A stretch of DNA of 64,000 bases from an uncultured Kineothrix sp. Its GTDB lineage: Bacteria > Bacillota > Clostridia > Lachnospirales > Lachnospiraceae. Shown in pieces: positions 33,152 through 42,370 of this stretch. How positions within the stretch are numbered: position 1 is the stretch's first letter; each line of letters begins with the position of its first letter. The notes beneath the pieces are model-generated. The model ran no database searches, had not been told where the DNA came from, and worked only from the letters and a program-made list of their open reading frames with translations. Location: contig CAJUSR010000019.1 in NCBI GenBank assembly GCA_910588855.1, positions 13,625 through 77,624 on the forward strand. Reading direction: 5' to 3'. Position numbers and translations under genes: made by a program.

Positions 33152-34306
33152 ATGACAACAAATGAAAAAGCTTTAATGCTCCACAAACAATGGAACGGAA
33201 AATTGGAAACGGTATCGAAAACCCCTGTCAAATCCAGGGAAGACCTTTCCTATGCATATACCCCAGGTGTTGCCGAACCATGTAAGGTAATCGCTGAAAA
33301 TAAAGAAGAAGCATATGCTTATACAATGAAAGCCAACACGGTAGCCGTCGTTTCCGATGGAAGCGCTGTCCTTGGGCTGGGCAATATCGGACCTTATGCC
33401 GCGATGCCGGTCATGGAAGGGAAGGCAGTCCTTTTTAAAGAATTTGGCGGCGTCAATGCCGTTCCTATCTGTCTGGATACGCAGGATACCGAAGAAATTA
33501 TTAAAGCTGTCACCTACCTTGCCCCGGGGTTCGGCGGGATTAATTTGGAAGATATCAGCGCCCCTCGCTGTTTTGAAATCGAAGAACGGCTAAAAGCGAC
33601 TTTGGATATCCCTGTTTTCCATGATGACCAGCACGGTACGGCTATTGTTGTCCTTGCGGGAATTATCAATGCCTTAAAAATCACCGGAAAAGAAAAAACA
33701 GCCTGCAAAGTCGTAGTAAACGGCGCAGGAAGCGCAGGGGTAGCCATCACTAAGCTTCTCCTCACCTATGGCTTTTCCAATATCATTATGTGCGACAAGA
33801 CCGGAATTATTTCCAAACAAACCGAAGGTTTGAACTGGATGCAGGAAAAAATGGCTCAGGTGACAAATCCTGCCGGGGAAACCGGCACCCTTGCCGATGC
33901 CCTGAAACAAGCCGACATTTTTGTTGGCGTATCCGCACCGGGCATTGTAACAAAAGAAATGGTTGCTTCCATGAATAAGGATTCCATCCTTTTTGCTATG
34001 GCAAACCCGGTTCCGGAAATCATGCCTGACCTTGCCAAAGAAGCCGGCGCAAAAATCGTAGGCACCGGCCGCAGCGATTTCCCCAACCAAATCAACAATG
34101 TGGTTGCTTTCCCCGGCATTTTCAAAGGGGCTTTGGAAGGACGCGCCCTGCAGATTACGGAAGAAATGAAACTGGCTGCCGCCCATGCTATTGCAGGCCT
34201 TGTTCCCGACGAAGAGCTGAATGAAACCAATATTATGCCGGAAGCTTTTGATCCTAAAGTTGCCGAGGCGGTAGCCGAAGCAGTCAAATCCCATATCAAA
34301 CGTTAG
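33152..34306 (+). CDS. NAD(P)-dependent malic enzyme
   Basis: 384 residues, the short bacterial form. It decarboxylates malate to pyruvate. Motifs seen: AYTPGVAEPC, GNIGPYAAMPVMEGKAVLFKEFGG, metal-site DDQHGTAIV and the Rossmann nucleotide-binding run VVNGAGSAGVAITKLL. The start has GAGGT at 5 bases. It is followed after 16 bases by the radical SAM gene. Confidence 0.96.
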   Translation: MTTNEKALMLHKQWNGKLETVSKTPVKSREDLSYAYTPGVAEPCKVIAENKEEAYAYTMKANTVAVVSDGSAVLGLGNIGPYAAMPVMEGKAVLFKEFGGVNAVPICLDTQDTEEIIKAVTYLAPGFGGINLEDISAPRCFEIEERLKATLDIPVFHDDQHGTAIVVLAGIINALKITGKEKTACKVVVNGAGSAGVAITKLLLTYGFSNIIMCDKTGIISKQTEGLNWMQEKMAQVTNPAGETGTLADALKQADIFVGVSAPGIVTKEMVASMNKDSILFAMANPVPEIMPDLAKEAGAKIVGTGRSDFPNQINNVVAFPGIFKGALEGRALQITEEMKLAAAHAIAGLVPDEELNETNIMPEAFDPKVAEAVAEAVKSHIKR

Positions 34307-34322
34307 ACTCTGAAATTATAAT

Positions 34323-35339
34323 ATGAACCATAAAAGTATTAAATGCAGCAAAAGTAACCAAAACAATCAAGACAGAGAAAAAAATGGAAACGGTCATTTC
34401 CCTAACGATTGCACCACCTGTCCTATCCATGAAATGCCCGCCGGAAAATGGCACGGAAAACGGTATTATTCTTTGGATGCTTACTTGAAAAACACATATG
34501 GGAAAAAAATAAAAAAACTATCCATCGATGCCGGTTTCACCTGCCCTAACCGGGATGGCTCTTTGGATACCCGCGGCTGTATCTTTTGCAGCGCCGGAGG
34601 AAGCGGCGATTTTGCCTCCCTTGGTCTGCCGGATAACGAAACAGAACCTTATATTGCCTACTTTCAGGCATATACAAACACCTATGCGCCCATCCCTTAT
34701 TTGAACAAGGTTTACCGTACCGCATTGGAACGCCCAATGGTTGCCGGTATTTCTATCGCCACACGCCCCGACTGTCTTCCGGAAGAAACCCTTTCTCTCC
34801 TGTCGACGCTAAAAGCGGATTATCCTGATAAATTTATTTGGGTAGAGCTGGGGCTGCAAACTATCCATGAAGAGACGGCGCTCTATATCCGGCGAGGTTA
34901 TTCCCTCGACTGTTTTTCCCATGCCGTAAACCAGCTAAATCTTAGAAACCTACCGGTGATTGCCCATGTCATCCTTGGGCTTCCCGGCGAAAACGGATTC
35001 ATGGCATTGCAGACCATAGACTACCTCAATGCCACTCCTATATCCGGCATCAAGCTTCAACTTCTTCATGTCCTGAAAAACACGGATTTGGCCAACGATT
35101 ACGCAAACGGGCGTTTTAAAACGCTTTCTACGGAAGAATATTTGTCTCTTCTCATCCGCTGCATCTGCCGTTTGTCTCCGGATATTGTTATCCATCGGGT
35201 AACGGGAGATGGGCCGAAGGAACTGCTGGTTGCCCCTCTATGGAGCAGAAACAAGAAAAATGTCCTAAACAACCTCCACCATAAAATGAAGCTGGAAAAC
35301 GCTTATCAAGGAAAAGATTGGAAAGGAAATGCGCTATGA
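34323..35339 (+). CDS. TIGR01212-type (YhcC-like) radical SAM protein
   Basis: 338 residues. Radical SAM cysteines lie in CPNRDGSLDTRGCIFC (C-x11-C-x2-C, as in the YhcC group), preceded by KRYYSLDAYLKNTYGKKIKKL. The later motifs WVELGLQTIHEETA and HVILGLPGE fit the Elp3-like subfamily. The substrate is unknown. The first 37 residues are Asn/Lys-rich and not typical, and no ribosome site precedes ATG 34323, so the start is uncertain. It overlaps the DUF4364 gene by the ATGA. Confidence 0.9.
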   Translation: MNHKSIKCSKSNQNNQDREKNGNGHFPNDCTTCPIHEMPAGKWHGKRYYSLDAYLKNTYGKKIKKLSIDAGFTCPNRDGSLDTRGCIFCSAGGSGDFASLGLPDNETEPYIAYFQAYTNTYAPIPYLNKVYRTALERPMVAGISIATRPDCLPEETLSLLSTLKADYPDKFIWVELGLQTIHEETALYIRRGYSLDCFSHAVNQLNLRNLPVIAHVILGLPGENGFMALQTIDYLNATPISGIKLQLLHVLKNTDLANDYANGRFKTLSTEEYLSLLIRCICRLSPDIVIHRVTGDGPKELLVAPLWSRNKKNVLNNLHHKMKLENAYQGKDWKGNAL

Positions 35340-35851
35340 TGGAAGAACCTTTGACTTTATATAAACTGATTATCCTTTATATGCTGAACCGGGTAGATTT
35401 CCCATTAACCAATGCCCAAGTAGGGAATTTTATTTTGGAAAAAGAATATACCAATTTCCTTACGCTGCAGCAAGCCGTTTTTGAACTAACCGACGCAGGT
35501 TTAATCGCCACCCATTCCGTTGGCAACCGCACACATATAACAATCACTGCGGAGGGCAGGAATACTTTATCCTTCTTTGAAAACCGTATCAGCGATACCA
35601 TCAAAGAAGAAATCGGCCATTACCTAAACGAAAACGAAGTCCGGCTACGGGATGAGGTTTCCATCACTGCCGAATATTACAAATCTACTGCAGGGGAATA
35701 CGATGCCCACCTCACTGCAAAAGAGAAAAATGTTAAACTGATAGACATTACGCTCTCCGTTCCTACACAAGAGTCCGCTGCCGCTATCTGCGACAACTGG
35801 CAGCGGAAAAATCAGGAAATCTATCAATTTCTCGTAGAACAATTATTTTAA
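35336..35851 (+). CDS. DUF4364 family protein
   Basis: 171 residues from ATG 35336. The N-terminal half looks like a winged helix (YKLIILYMLNRVDFPLTNAQ and FELTDAGLIATHSVGNRTH), so it may bind DNA; the family is found mostly in Clostridia and its role is not known. It starts within the stop of the radical SAM gene (ATGA overlap). Its stop overlaps the stop of the convergent DUF5722 gene by 4 bases, leaving no room for a terminator. Confidence 0.85.
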   Translation: MMEEPLTLYKLIILYMLNRVDFPLTNAQVGNFILEKEYTNFLTLQQAVFELTDAGLIATHSVGNRTHITITAEGRNTLSFFENRISDTIKEEIGHYLNENEVRLRDEVSITAEYYKSTAGEYDAHLTAKEKNVKLIDITLSVPTQESAAAICDNWQRKNQEIYQFLVEQLF

Positions 35852-37731
35852 CGACGTTTCACAGCCTGACCCCAATCCGCAATACCGATTATGCTCTTTG
35901 CGAACCCGGTATATTTTTCCGCCTGATCCATGTCCATATATTTATAAACATTATAGGCATATTTATGGGAACCATCCGGGCGGTTAATCCCTAATGCAAG
36001 CCCCTGGGCAATCTCTTCTGCCGCATCTGTCTGTCTGGAAAACAAAATGGAATCAATATGCTGGTTCGCCGCCGCAATGTTATAGGCATACGCAATCGCA
36101 GCTGCCTGCACCTCCTCGCCTTTTGACGACGTATAGCCAAGCTCGCTTAAAATAATGGAACGCACTTCCCCATCTTCCCTTAAAAAAGCCTCCTGCTGCA
36201 AATAATCGGTCACCACATGGATATTGGCCATCGTTATCATGGAAGTGTCCGCCCCGTCTTTTACATATTTGGATGGGTTCCATATGTAAGGTGTTGTCAG
36301 GGGCACGTTGTAAGGATGGATAGCCAGCCCCCAGTCAATGTTCCCTTCTTCTTTTATCTGCCGGTTAAATTCATCCAAAATATCTCTGGCATCATAATTC
36401 CGGGAAGAAGAAATGTTTCTATCCCACTGCTGATCCAAAGAAATATATACATTGCAGGAACCGTTGGTGCTTTTTATAGCATTGTAAAAGGTACGGAACG
36501 CCTTTGCATATTCCATTACATATGTCTCCAAATCTACATATTCTATATAGTTCCATTCTTTTCTTGCATTGATTTCATTGCCGATGACCCAATTGGTTAC
36601 CAGCCCTCTTCCGCTGGAAACGCTGGAATACCGTTCTGCCAAAAATGTCCCTATTGCCGCCAAATACTCCGCCCCGTCTTCATCGCTTCCGTTAAATGCA
36701 TAATAAGGGGCGCTTCCTATCCCCGAACGGGCCAGCGGATGTATCAGCTGGGAATATGCCGGAGCCAAATCGTTTAAAAGAATCGCCGTAACTTCAATCC
36801 CTTTGGATGACAGGATGCCGAACACCAAATCGTACTCCGACATTACCTGACCGTTAAATGCATAGGTTTTCCCATGATAATTATAATGAATGGTAGGGTG
36901 GATACCGTCGGTACTCTGCCCTAAAATTCTGGATACCGGAATATTGTAGGCAGCATGTTTCACCCCTAAATCATCCAATTCCGATGTCCGCAGTTTGTTC
37001 GGATCAACCAAAAGCCCTTTTTTCGAGGATGGTTTTTGCATACCGGAACGATACTTTGCCGCCGCCTCCTGATTGGAAATGTAAACAGGACGGCTAACCG
37101 CCGTATATCCGTCTTTCTTTTTCACTGCAAGCACATACTTCCGGAACACCTCGCTTCCGGTTCCTGTAAAATTCTTTTCCGTACGGAACTCTAACTCTTC
37201 CCCCTTATATTCCTGCTCTAAATATTCCCTATCCTGCGGAATTTCCGTTTCGTTGGCTTTTAGGGCAAACAGATAATAATATTTGTCATCACTTACGGGA
37301 ATCCCTTCTGCGGAAGCTTCTACTACAATTTTCCCCGTTCCGCTGTCTATCCTGCAAGATGCAATATGGGCAAAATCTTTTGCATTTTCCTCTGTCAAAT
37401 CCACCATAGGCGGACGCCTTTTCAGGGCTTCCAGCACGCTTTTTGCAGACTCTGCCGAAAAACCAAGCACCCGGCTGCCCTCCTCTTCCGCGTTCTTCTC
37501 CGCCGCAGCCCTTTGCGTCTTGTCTTTCTCCTCTTCCGTCTTCTCCCTCTCCATACGTGCCGCCTCAATAACGCCCATTTTCTGCTCGCGCATTGTTTTT
37601 ACTGTCATCCAACCTGCCAAAAATGCCAAACATCCAAAAACAGCCGCCGCCAGCCAAAGTTTCTGCTTCTGTCCTTCTTTCTTCCATCCCCTTCCCCATA
37701 TGCCACTTTCTTTTTTCTTCTTCATTTCCAT
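35848..37731 (-). CDS. DUF5722 family secreted or membrane-anchored glycosidase-like protein
   Basis: 627 residues. A basic N-terminus and one membrane segment (about 25-45: LWLAAAVFGCLAFLAGW) anchor it outside the cell. After a Lys/Glu-rich linker and a beta-rich region (about 90-230) comes a TIM-barrel-like domain. VTNWVIGNEIN and SIILSELGYTSSKG carry Glu residues placed as the acid/base and nucleophile of clan-A glycosidases, which is my inference from the pattern. The substrate is unknown. It is last in the STM4012-STM4011-rarA-DUF5722 gene run, 24 bases after rarA. Confidence 0.8.
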   Translation of the reverse strand: MEMKKKKESGIWGRGWKKEGQKQKLWLAAAVFGCLAFLAGWMTVKTMREQKMGVIEAARMEREKTEEEKDKTQRAAAEKNAEEEGSRVLGFSAESAKSVLEALKRRPPMVDLTEENAKDFAHIASCRIDSGTGKIVVEASAEGIPVSDDKYYYLFALKANETEIPQDREYLEQEYKGEELEFRTEKNFTGTGSEVFRKYVLAVKKKDGYTAVSRPVYISNQEAAAKYRSGMQKPSSKKGLLVDPNKLRTSELDDLGVKHAAYNIPVSRILGQSTDGIHPTIHYNYHGKTYAFNGQVMSEYDLVFGILSSKGIEVTAILLNDLAPAYSQLIHPLARSGIGSAPYYAFNGSDEDGAEYLAAIGTFLAERYSSVSSGRGLVTNWVIGNEINARKEWNYIEYVDLETYVMEYAKAFRTFYNAIKSTNGSCNVYISLDQQWDRNISSSRNYDARDILDEFNRQIKEEGNIDWGLAIHPYNVPLTTPYIWNPSKYVKDGADTSMITMANIHVVTDYLQQEAFLREDGEVRSIILSELGYTSSKGEEVQAAAIAYAYNIAAANQHIDSILFSRQTDAAEEIAQGLALGINRPDGSHKYAYNVYKYMDMDQAEKYTGFAKSIIGIADWGQAVKRR

Positions 37732-37755
37732 TTTCCGCCTCTTTTTATTCCGCCT

Positions 37756-39081
37756 TTATTCCGCCTCTTTTTTTATCCTCGCCATATGCTCCCTAATCTT
37801 TGCTTCGTATCCGTTGCCGGAAGGTTTATAAAATTCCCTTCCGCTCAATTCATATGGAAGGTATTGCTGTTTTACATAATGATTGGGATAATCATGGGCA
37901 TATTGATACCCAATCCCCCGCCCCAATTTTGCCGCCCCTTTATAATGGGAATCCTGCAAATGGGCAGGTACCGGAAGGTTCCCCATATCTTCCACCGCTT
38001 TCGACGCTTCTCCGATTGCCACCACCGCCGCATTGCTTTTTGGCGCACATGCCACATAGGAAACTGCCTGCGCTAAAATAATCTGCGCCTCCGGCATTCC
38101 CACCCGCTCCACGGCGAGGGAGGCGCTAACCGCCACCTGAAGGGCTGTAGGATCCGCATTCCCCACGTCTTCCGATGCGCAAATCATAATACGCCTTGCA
38201 ATAAATGTAACACTTTCCCCCGCATACAGCATCCTGGCCAAATAGTAAACCGCCGCATCCGGGTCCGACCCTCTCATGCTCTTGATAAAAGCCGATATGG
38301 TATCGTAGTGGCTGTCCCCTCCTTTGTCGTACCTTATCACACGCTTCTGGATACATTCCTTTGCCACTTCCAGGGTGAGATGTATCTTGCCGTCTTCGCT
38401 GCGCTGTGTGGTCATTACCCCCAGTTCCACCGCATTCAAGGCATGTCTGGCATCCCCGCCCGACAAATCCGCCAAAAAGTTCAACGCATCCTCATCTATA
38501 ACTGCCTCATAAGCGCCCATCCCCCGGTCATTGTCGGATAATGCCCTTCTAATCAATGCCCTAATGTCCTCCTCTGCCAAAGGCTTCAGTTCAAAAACCA
38601 CCGACCGGGAAATCAATGCTCCGTTCACTTCAAAATAAGGGTTTTCCGTAGTCGCACCGATTAAGATTACCGTTCCATCCTCCACGAAGGGAAGCAGATA
38701 GTCCTGCTGCCCCTTATTGAACCGGTGTATTTCATCAATAAACAATATTGTCTTTTTCCCATACATCCCCTGCATTTCTTTTGCTTTTTCCACCACTGCT
38801 TCCATATCTTTCTTTCCGGCAACCGTAGCATTGATTTGGGTAAATTCCGCACTGGTAGTATTGGCAATTACTTTAGCAAGCGTAGTTTTTCCCGTTCCCG
38901 GAGGACCATATAAAATAATAGAACTTAATTTATCCGCCTGAATCGCCCGGTAAAGCAGTTTGTCCTTCCCGATAATATGCTGCTGGCCTACCACCTCATC
39001 CAACGTCCTTGGACGCAGCCTGGCCGCCAGAGGGGACTCCTTTTCCATATTTGTACTCCTCATATATTCAAACAAATCCAT
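37756..39081 (-). CDS. rarA: Replication-associated recombination protein A (AAA+ ATPase)
   Basis: 441 residues, full length for RarA/MgsA. Walker A GPPGTGKTT, Walker B LFIDEIHRFNKGQQD, sensor GATTENPYFEVN and the C-terminal tetramerisation region (YKGAAKLGRGIGYQYAHDYP) are seen. It acts at stalled replication forks. The start has GAGAGGG upstream and overlaps the end of the STM4011-type gene by 14 bases, so it is translationally coupled to it. Confidence 0.97.
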   Translation of the reverse strand: MDLFEYMRSTNMEKESPLAARLRPRTLDEVVGQQHIIGKDKLLYRAIQADKLSSIILYGPPGTGKTTLAKVIANTTSAEFTQINATVAGKKDMEAVVEKAKEMQGMYGKKTILFIDEIHRFNKGQQDYLLPFVEDGTVILIGATTENPYFEVNGALISRSVVFELKPLAEEDIRALIRRALSDNDRGMGAYEAVIDEDALNFLADLSGGDARHALNAVELGVMTTQRSEDGKIHLTLEVAKECIQKRVIRYDKGGDSHYDTISAFIKSMRGSDPDAAVYYLARMLYAGESVTFIARRIMICASEDVGNADPTALQVAVSASLAVERVGMPEAQIILAQAVSYVACAPKSNAAVVAIGEASKAVEDMGNLPVPAHLQDSHYKGAAKLGRGIGYQYAHDYPNHYVKQQYLPYELSGREFYKPSGNGYEAKIREHMARIKKEAE

Positions 39082-40720
39082 TACATCCCTCTCCTGTTCT
39101 TCTTTCTTTTCCGCACAGCTTCACCATGCCTGCATCTTCCTCCGAATCCCCTATGGCATAAGTTTCTTCCGGCGCAATCCCCAGCCATTCGCACAAAACC
39201 AGGACACCTTTTGCCTTATCCGCCTTCGCATCTACAATTTGCAGGCAATTCCCTTCCGCAAAGCACCGCACTTTATTTCCGGTCGTATCCCTCAGGGCAG
39301 CCAATACACCTTCTATTTCCTGCGTCTCCCAAGGCTTATGGATGGAACGGAACAAAGTTGCTTTATATACCCTGCCTCCCTTTTGACAAGTCAAAAGCCG
39401 ACATGCAAATTTTTTCTCAAAGGGCTCCAATACCCGTAAAACGGAGCCATCCAAAAAAAAGTATCTTTCCTTCTTTTCCCCGTTCCTTTCCAAAACAATA
39501 TGTGCCCCATCGGCAAAAATTCCGCCGCTGAAAAAACGGCATGCCTTTTTGCAACGTCTTATCCCATCCTCAAACGGCAGCGTAGTCGCAAAAAGAAGAA
39601 ATGAACCATCCCGGAAAAGCCCTTCCAGACCTGCCAAAACGACCGCCGGAATCTCACCCCTTTTGGATCTGGCCAAACAGTTACCGGATTCATTATTCAC
39701 TGTTAACGCTTCCTCTTTTGGGGGAATAAGAGTTCCTTCTAAATCCAAAAAAACCGCCTTCGGTCTCCGCGGTATGCGGAACAAGGGGTAAGGTCCAAAC
39801 AGCATCCGGTTCCATTCCTCTTCCCGCCCGCCATAGGCAAGATAACAAGTACATCGTCTTCTTTTACATTCCGGATTTGGAGCGAAATCCCAATGATTGA
39901 AATGATTGAAGCTTCCATAAGCGAAATCCTCGCCCTGCTTCTTCTTCTCTCTTTCCTGAAGTCCAGCAGGAGATTCTTCCGCCCTTCTGCAAATCCCTTC
40001 CCATCTTTCGTCCAGCACTTGACCGATGTTGCACAGACGAAGCCTTCCATCCCCTTCCACAAAGAGCCGCCCTTTGCAGGAAGTTACTTCCGCAGGAGGA
40101 GGCGTCAATTCCCTTAGAAAATAAGAATCTATCTCAAGGCATGCTTCGATTTCTTCCTTCGTATAAGGCCGTTCCAGCCCGTCCATCCGGTTTAACCAAA
40201 GGTAGGTTTCTTTTGGCAATTCCTTACGCAGCTTTTGTAAAAGCTCTATATTACCCGGCACACCTACCGCCCCCACACTAAGGGATATCCCTCTATCCCT
40301 TATCTGCCTGCACTTATCTGCAAATTCTAAAATCGTTGTCATTTCCGGGTGGAAGGTTGCCCATAGCCTTAGTTTTTCCCGGATTCCCCCAGCTGTTCCA
40401 AAAATGCCCAGCGATTTTTCGACCAAAAAACTAAAGTTCGTCTGCGCCCCCACCGCCTCTATCCACGGAAGGGCGCTGATACGCGCCAACCCTTCCCAAT
40501 ACCATGAATGAATCAGCGCTTCCCCATAGGGCACTACCATAAGGGCGCCTATCCTCATCCGTCTGCCATGCGCTTGGAAAGTTTCTACAAAAGCCTTCCA
40601 TTGTTCCCTGTCCTTTCCCAGTTCCTTCTCCGACAGCGGTTTCTTGGAAAAAGGGCAGTAAGAGCAATGATAGTTGCAGCTTTTCAAACTGCCCCTATAT
40701 AATATCATATGGCTGTCCAT
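39068..40720 (-). CDS. STM4011-family radical SAM protein fused to a HAD domain
   Basis: 550 residues. The N-terminal part (1-330) is a radical SAM protein of the STM4011 type: Cys15, Cys19 and Cys22 (CNYHCSYC), YGEALIHSWYWEGLARI and an extra C-terminal Cys region (CKRRRCTCYLAYGG). The C-terminal part (about 335-550) is a Cof-type HAD phosphatase (FLDLEGTLIPP, motif IV GDSEEDAGMVKL). The fusion is not part of the Salmonella protein as I remember it. The start has GGAGG at 6 bases. It overlaps both neighbours (STM4012-type by 26 and rarA by 14 bases). The function is unknown; see STM4013-4015 at 51672-54556. Confidence 0.85.
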   Translation of the reverse strand: MDSHMILYRGSLKSCNYHCSYCPFSKKPLSEKELGKDREQWKAFVETFQAHGRRMRIGALMVVPYGEALIHSWYWEGLARISALPWIEAVGAQTNFSFLVEKSLGIFGTAGGIREKLRLWATFHPEMTTILEFADKCRQIRDRGISLSVGAVGVPGNIELLQKLRKELPKETYLWLNRMDGLERPYTKEEIEACLEIDSYFLRELTPPPAEVTSCKGRLFVEGDGRLRLCNIGQVLDERWEGICRRAEESPAGLQEREKKKQGEDFAYGSFNHFNHWDFAPNPECKRRRCTCYLAYGGREEEWNRMLFGPYPLFRIPRRPKAVFLDLEGTLIPPKEEALTVNNESGNCLARSKRGEIPAVVLAGLEGLFRDGSFLLFATTLPFEDGIRRCKKACRFFSGGIFADGAHIVLERNGEKKERYFFLDGSVLRVLEPFEKKFACRLLTCQKGGRVYKATLFRSIHKPWETQEIEGVLAALRDTTGNKVRCFAEGNCLQIVDAKADKAKGVLVLCEWLGIAPEETYAIGDSEEDAGMVKLCGKERRTGEGCNGFV

Positions 40721-42029
40721 GCATTTCCTCCCACTCTTCCATCGCCTTTCGGATTTCGTCAGAAATTAATTGGGGCCCTAAATAATCGGAAAGGCCCAGC
40801 CCGGTCTGTGTTAAGGCAAGGAATTTTTCTCCCTCCTGCATCCCTTCCTTCCCGTCCTCTTTCCATCGGATAAATCCCTGCTCCATCCATTCTTGTAAAA
40901 CGGGAAAATCCTCCATAAGTCCGGTTTTGAAATGCTTCTCATACTTTTGGATATCCACTCCCGGATAGATTAATAAATGCCGAATCAGATAACGACGTTT
41001 TATTTCCTCTTCTGACAGCAAAATCCCATGTCTTATATCGGTAAAATCTACCGTATTTTCATACTCCTCCAACCTTTTGAGGCATTCCTTCCCGGTAATG
41101 GCATAGGGGCTGCAAAAATGAAGGTTCCCCACATAGCTCCTTCCCCCGCATCCCAAAGCCAGAGAAGTTCCCATACCGCATTCGGAAAATCCCCTTTCTT
41201 TGCCCTGTCGCACAAACCGCCGCATCGAATCCTGACGGAAGCCTTCCCCACGCAAAAAACTGCTGGCTTCCCGATACTGTAAATAAGCGGCTTCCTTATC
41301 CGGCGCCACTCCGGCGCGCTCCAGCCACACACCATGCTTCACATACAAGGGATATAAAAAGATTTCGTCCGGCGCAAAAGTAAGGGCTGTTTTCAGGGAA
41401 GCAAGCAAGCTTCTTGCCGTCTGCCCCGGAATCCCATAAATGAAGTCCACATTGACGCAAGGAAAGCCATAGGCCCTTATCAATTCCAACGCTTCTTTTG
41501 CCTGCCTTGCCCCATGCCTCCTGCCAAGAACCGAAAGTTCTTCATCCGAAAAGCTTTGGATACCCATGCTCACTCTGGTTACGCCCTCCCGTGACAAAAT
41601 CTCCAGTTTCTTCCGGTTGGTCTGGTTAGGCGCTGTCTCAATCACGATTTCCCTATCTTTTTCTAAACAAAAATATTGTTTTATACAGGCAAACATCCGC
41701 TCTATTTGCCCCTCATCCGGCAAAAGCGGTGTGCCGCCGCCAATCACAAATTCGGAAAATTCCGCAGCATAAGGGGCCAATAATTCCCCATATTGCGCGC
41801 ACTGCCTCTCTACTGCATCCAAATACCGTCCTATGGCTTCTTTCCCTTGCCCTGTTACTGAAAATAAATTGCAGTAGCCGCATTTTTCCTGGCAAAATGG
41901 GATATGAAGATACAGCCCATGCCCTTTGCCGGCAAACAACGGAGCGTATTCTTTCAGGGAAACCCCGGATAAAGGGCGGTATGCGGTTTTGTGCGGATAA
42001 CTGTACATATATTGCTGATATGGATTCAT
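40695..42029 (-). CDS. STM4012-family radical SAM protein (HemW-like)
   Basis: 444 residues. The radical SAM site is HIPFCQEKCGYCNLF (C-x3-C-x2-C) and the arrangement resembles coproporphyrinogen III oxidase-like proteins (FVIGGGTPLLPDEGQIERMF, VTRVSMGIQSFSDEEL, VDFIYGIPGQT). The N-terminal MNPYQQYMYSYPHKTAYRPL is typical of the STM4012 family as I know it. It probably acts with the STM4011 protein on a common, unknown substrate. The start has GGGAGG. A strong promoter lies 68 bases upstream. Confidence 0.85.
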   Translation of the reverse strand: MNPYQQYMYSYPHKTAYRPLSGVSLKEYAPLFAGKGHGLYLHIPFCQEKCGYCNLFSVTGQGKEAIGRYLDAVERQCAQYGELLAPYAAEFSEFVIGGGTPLLPDEGQIERMFACIKQYFCLEKDREIVIETAPNQTNRKKLEILSREGVTRVSMGIQSFSDEELSVLGRRHGARQAKEALELIRAYGFPCVNVDFIYGIPGQTARSLLASLKTALTFAPDEIFLYPLYVKHGVWLERAGVAPDKEAAYLQYREASSFLRGEGFRQDSMRRFVRQGKERGFSECGMGTSLALGCGGRSYVGNLHFCSPYAITGKECLKRLEEYENTVDFTDIRHGILLSEEEIKRRYLIRHLLIYPGVDIQKYEKHFKTGLMEDFPVLQEWMEQGFIRWKEDGKEGMQEGEKFLALTQTGLGLSDYLGPQLISDEIRKAMEEWEEMHGQPYDII

Positions 42030-42096
42030 GCAGGCACCTCCCTTATCGGAATCCCCTCTGTTTATGCCCCTTTATAGGCTGTTAGGAATATCTATT

Positions 42097-42126
42097 ATTT
42101 TATCATTTTTTTGATTTAAGTGTCAA
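42097..42126 (-). promoter_or_regulatory. Sigma-A promoter of the STM4012-STM4011-rarA-DUF5722 gene run
   Basis: On the minus strand a perfect TTGACA (42126-42121) and TAAAAT (42102-42097) are 18 bp apart. An 8-bp inverted repeat (42156-42163 with 42173-42180) lies 30 bases upstream of the -35 box and could be an operator. Confidence 0.7.
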
Positions 42127-42307
42127 AAACTCTGTTGCCTTGCATCGTATGACGATTTGCGCAAAAAAATTGTGCGCAAAACCTGTTTCGTTTCATTGCA
42201 CAGAACATTCTGGTATACTTTTTAAATAAAAATTTCAAAGAAGCAAAATTGCATGCTGACAGTATAACACAAATTATACAGGAAAGGTTGTATCGGTTCA
42301 AATGCTT

Positions 42308-42350
42308 TTAAAAAGTTTTAGGTTGATTTAGCTCTCACTAAATCAACCTA
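42308..42350 (-). terminator. Terminator of the PTS/nagA/YdjC operon
   Basis: A perfect 13-bp stem (42319-42331 with 42338-42350, core GGTTGATTTAG) is followed on the minus strand by AAAACTTTTT. It lies 20 bases after the YdjC-type stop. Confidence 0.88.
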
Positions 42351-42370
42351 ATATTGTATCGTCCACGTTT

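Larger units (their letters stand above)
42030..42370. other. Gene-free stretch between STM4012-type and YdjC-type genes
   Basis: These 341 bases hold the STM4012 promoter (42097-42126), a TTTGCGCA / TGCGCAAA inverted repeat (42156-42180) just upstream of that promoter, AT-rich sequence without a gene, and the YdjC-gene terminator (42308-42350). Confidence 0.6.

Noticed and set aside
33674..34299. Minus-strand frames of 147-206 codons over the malic enzyme gene
   Set aside because: They are shadows of a well-conserved plus-strand gene.
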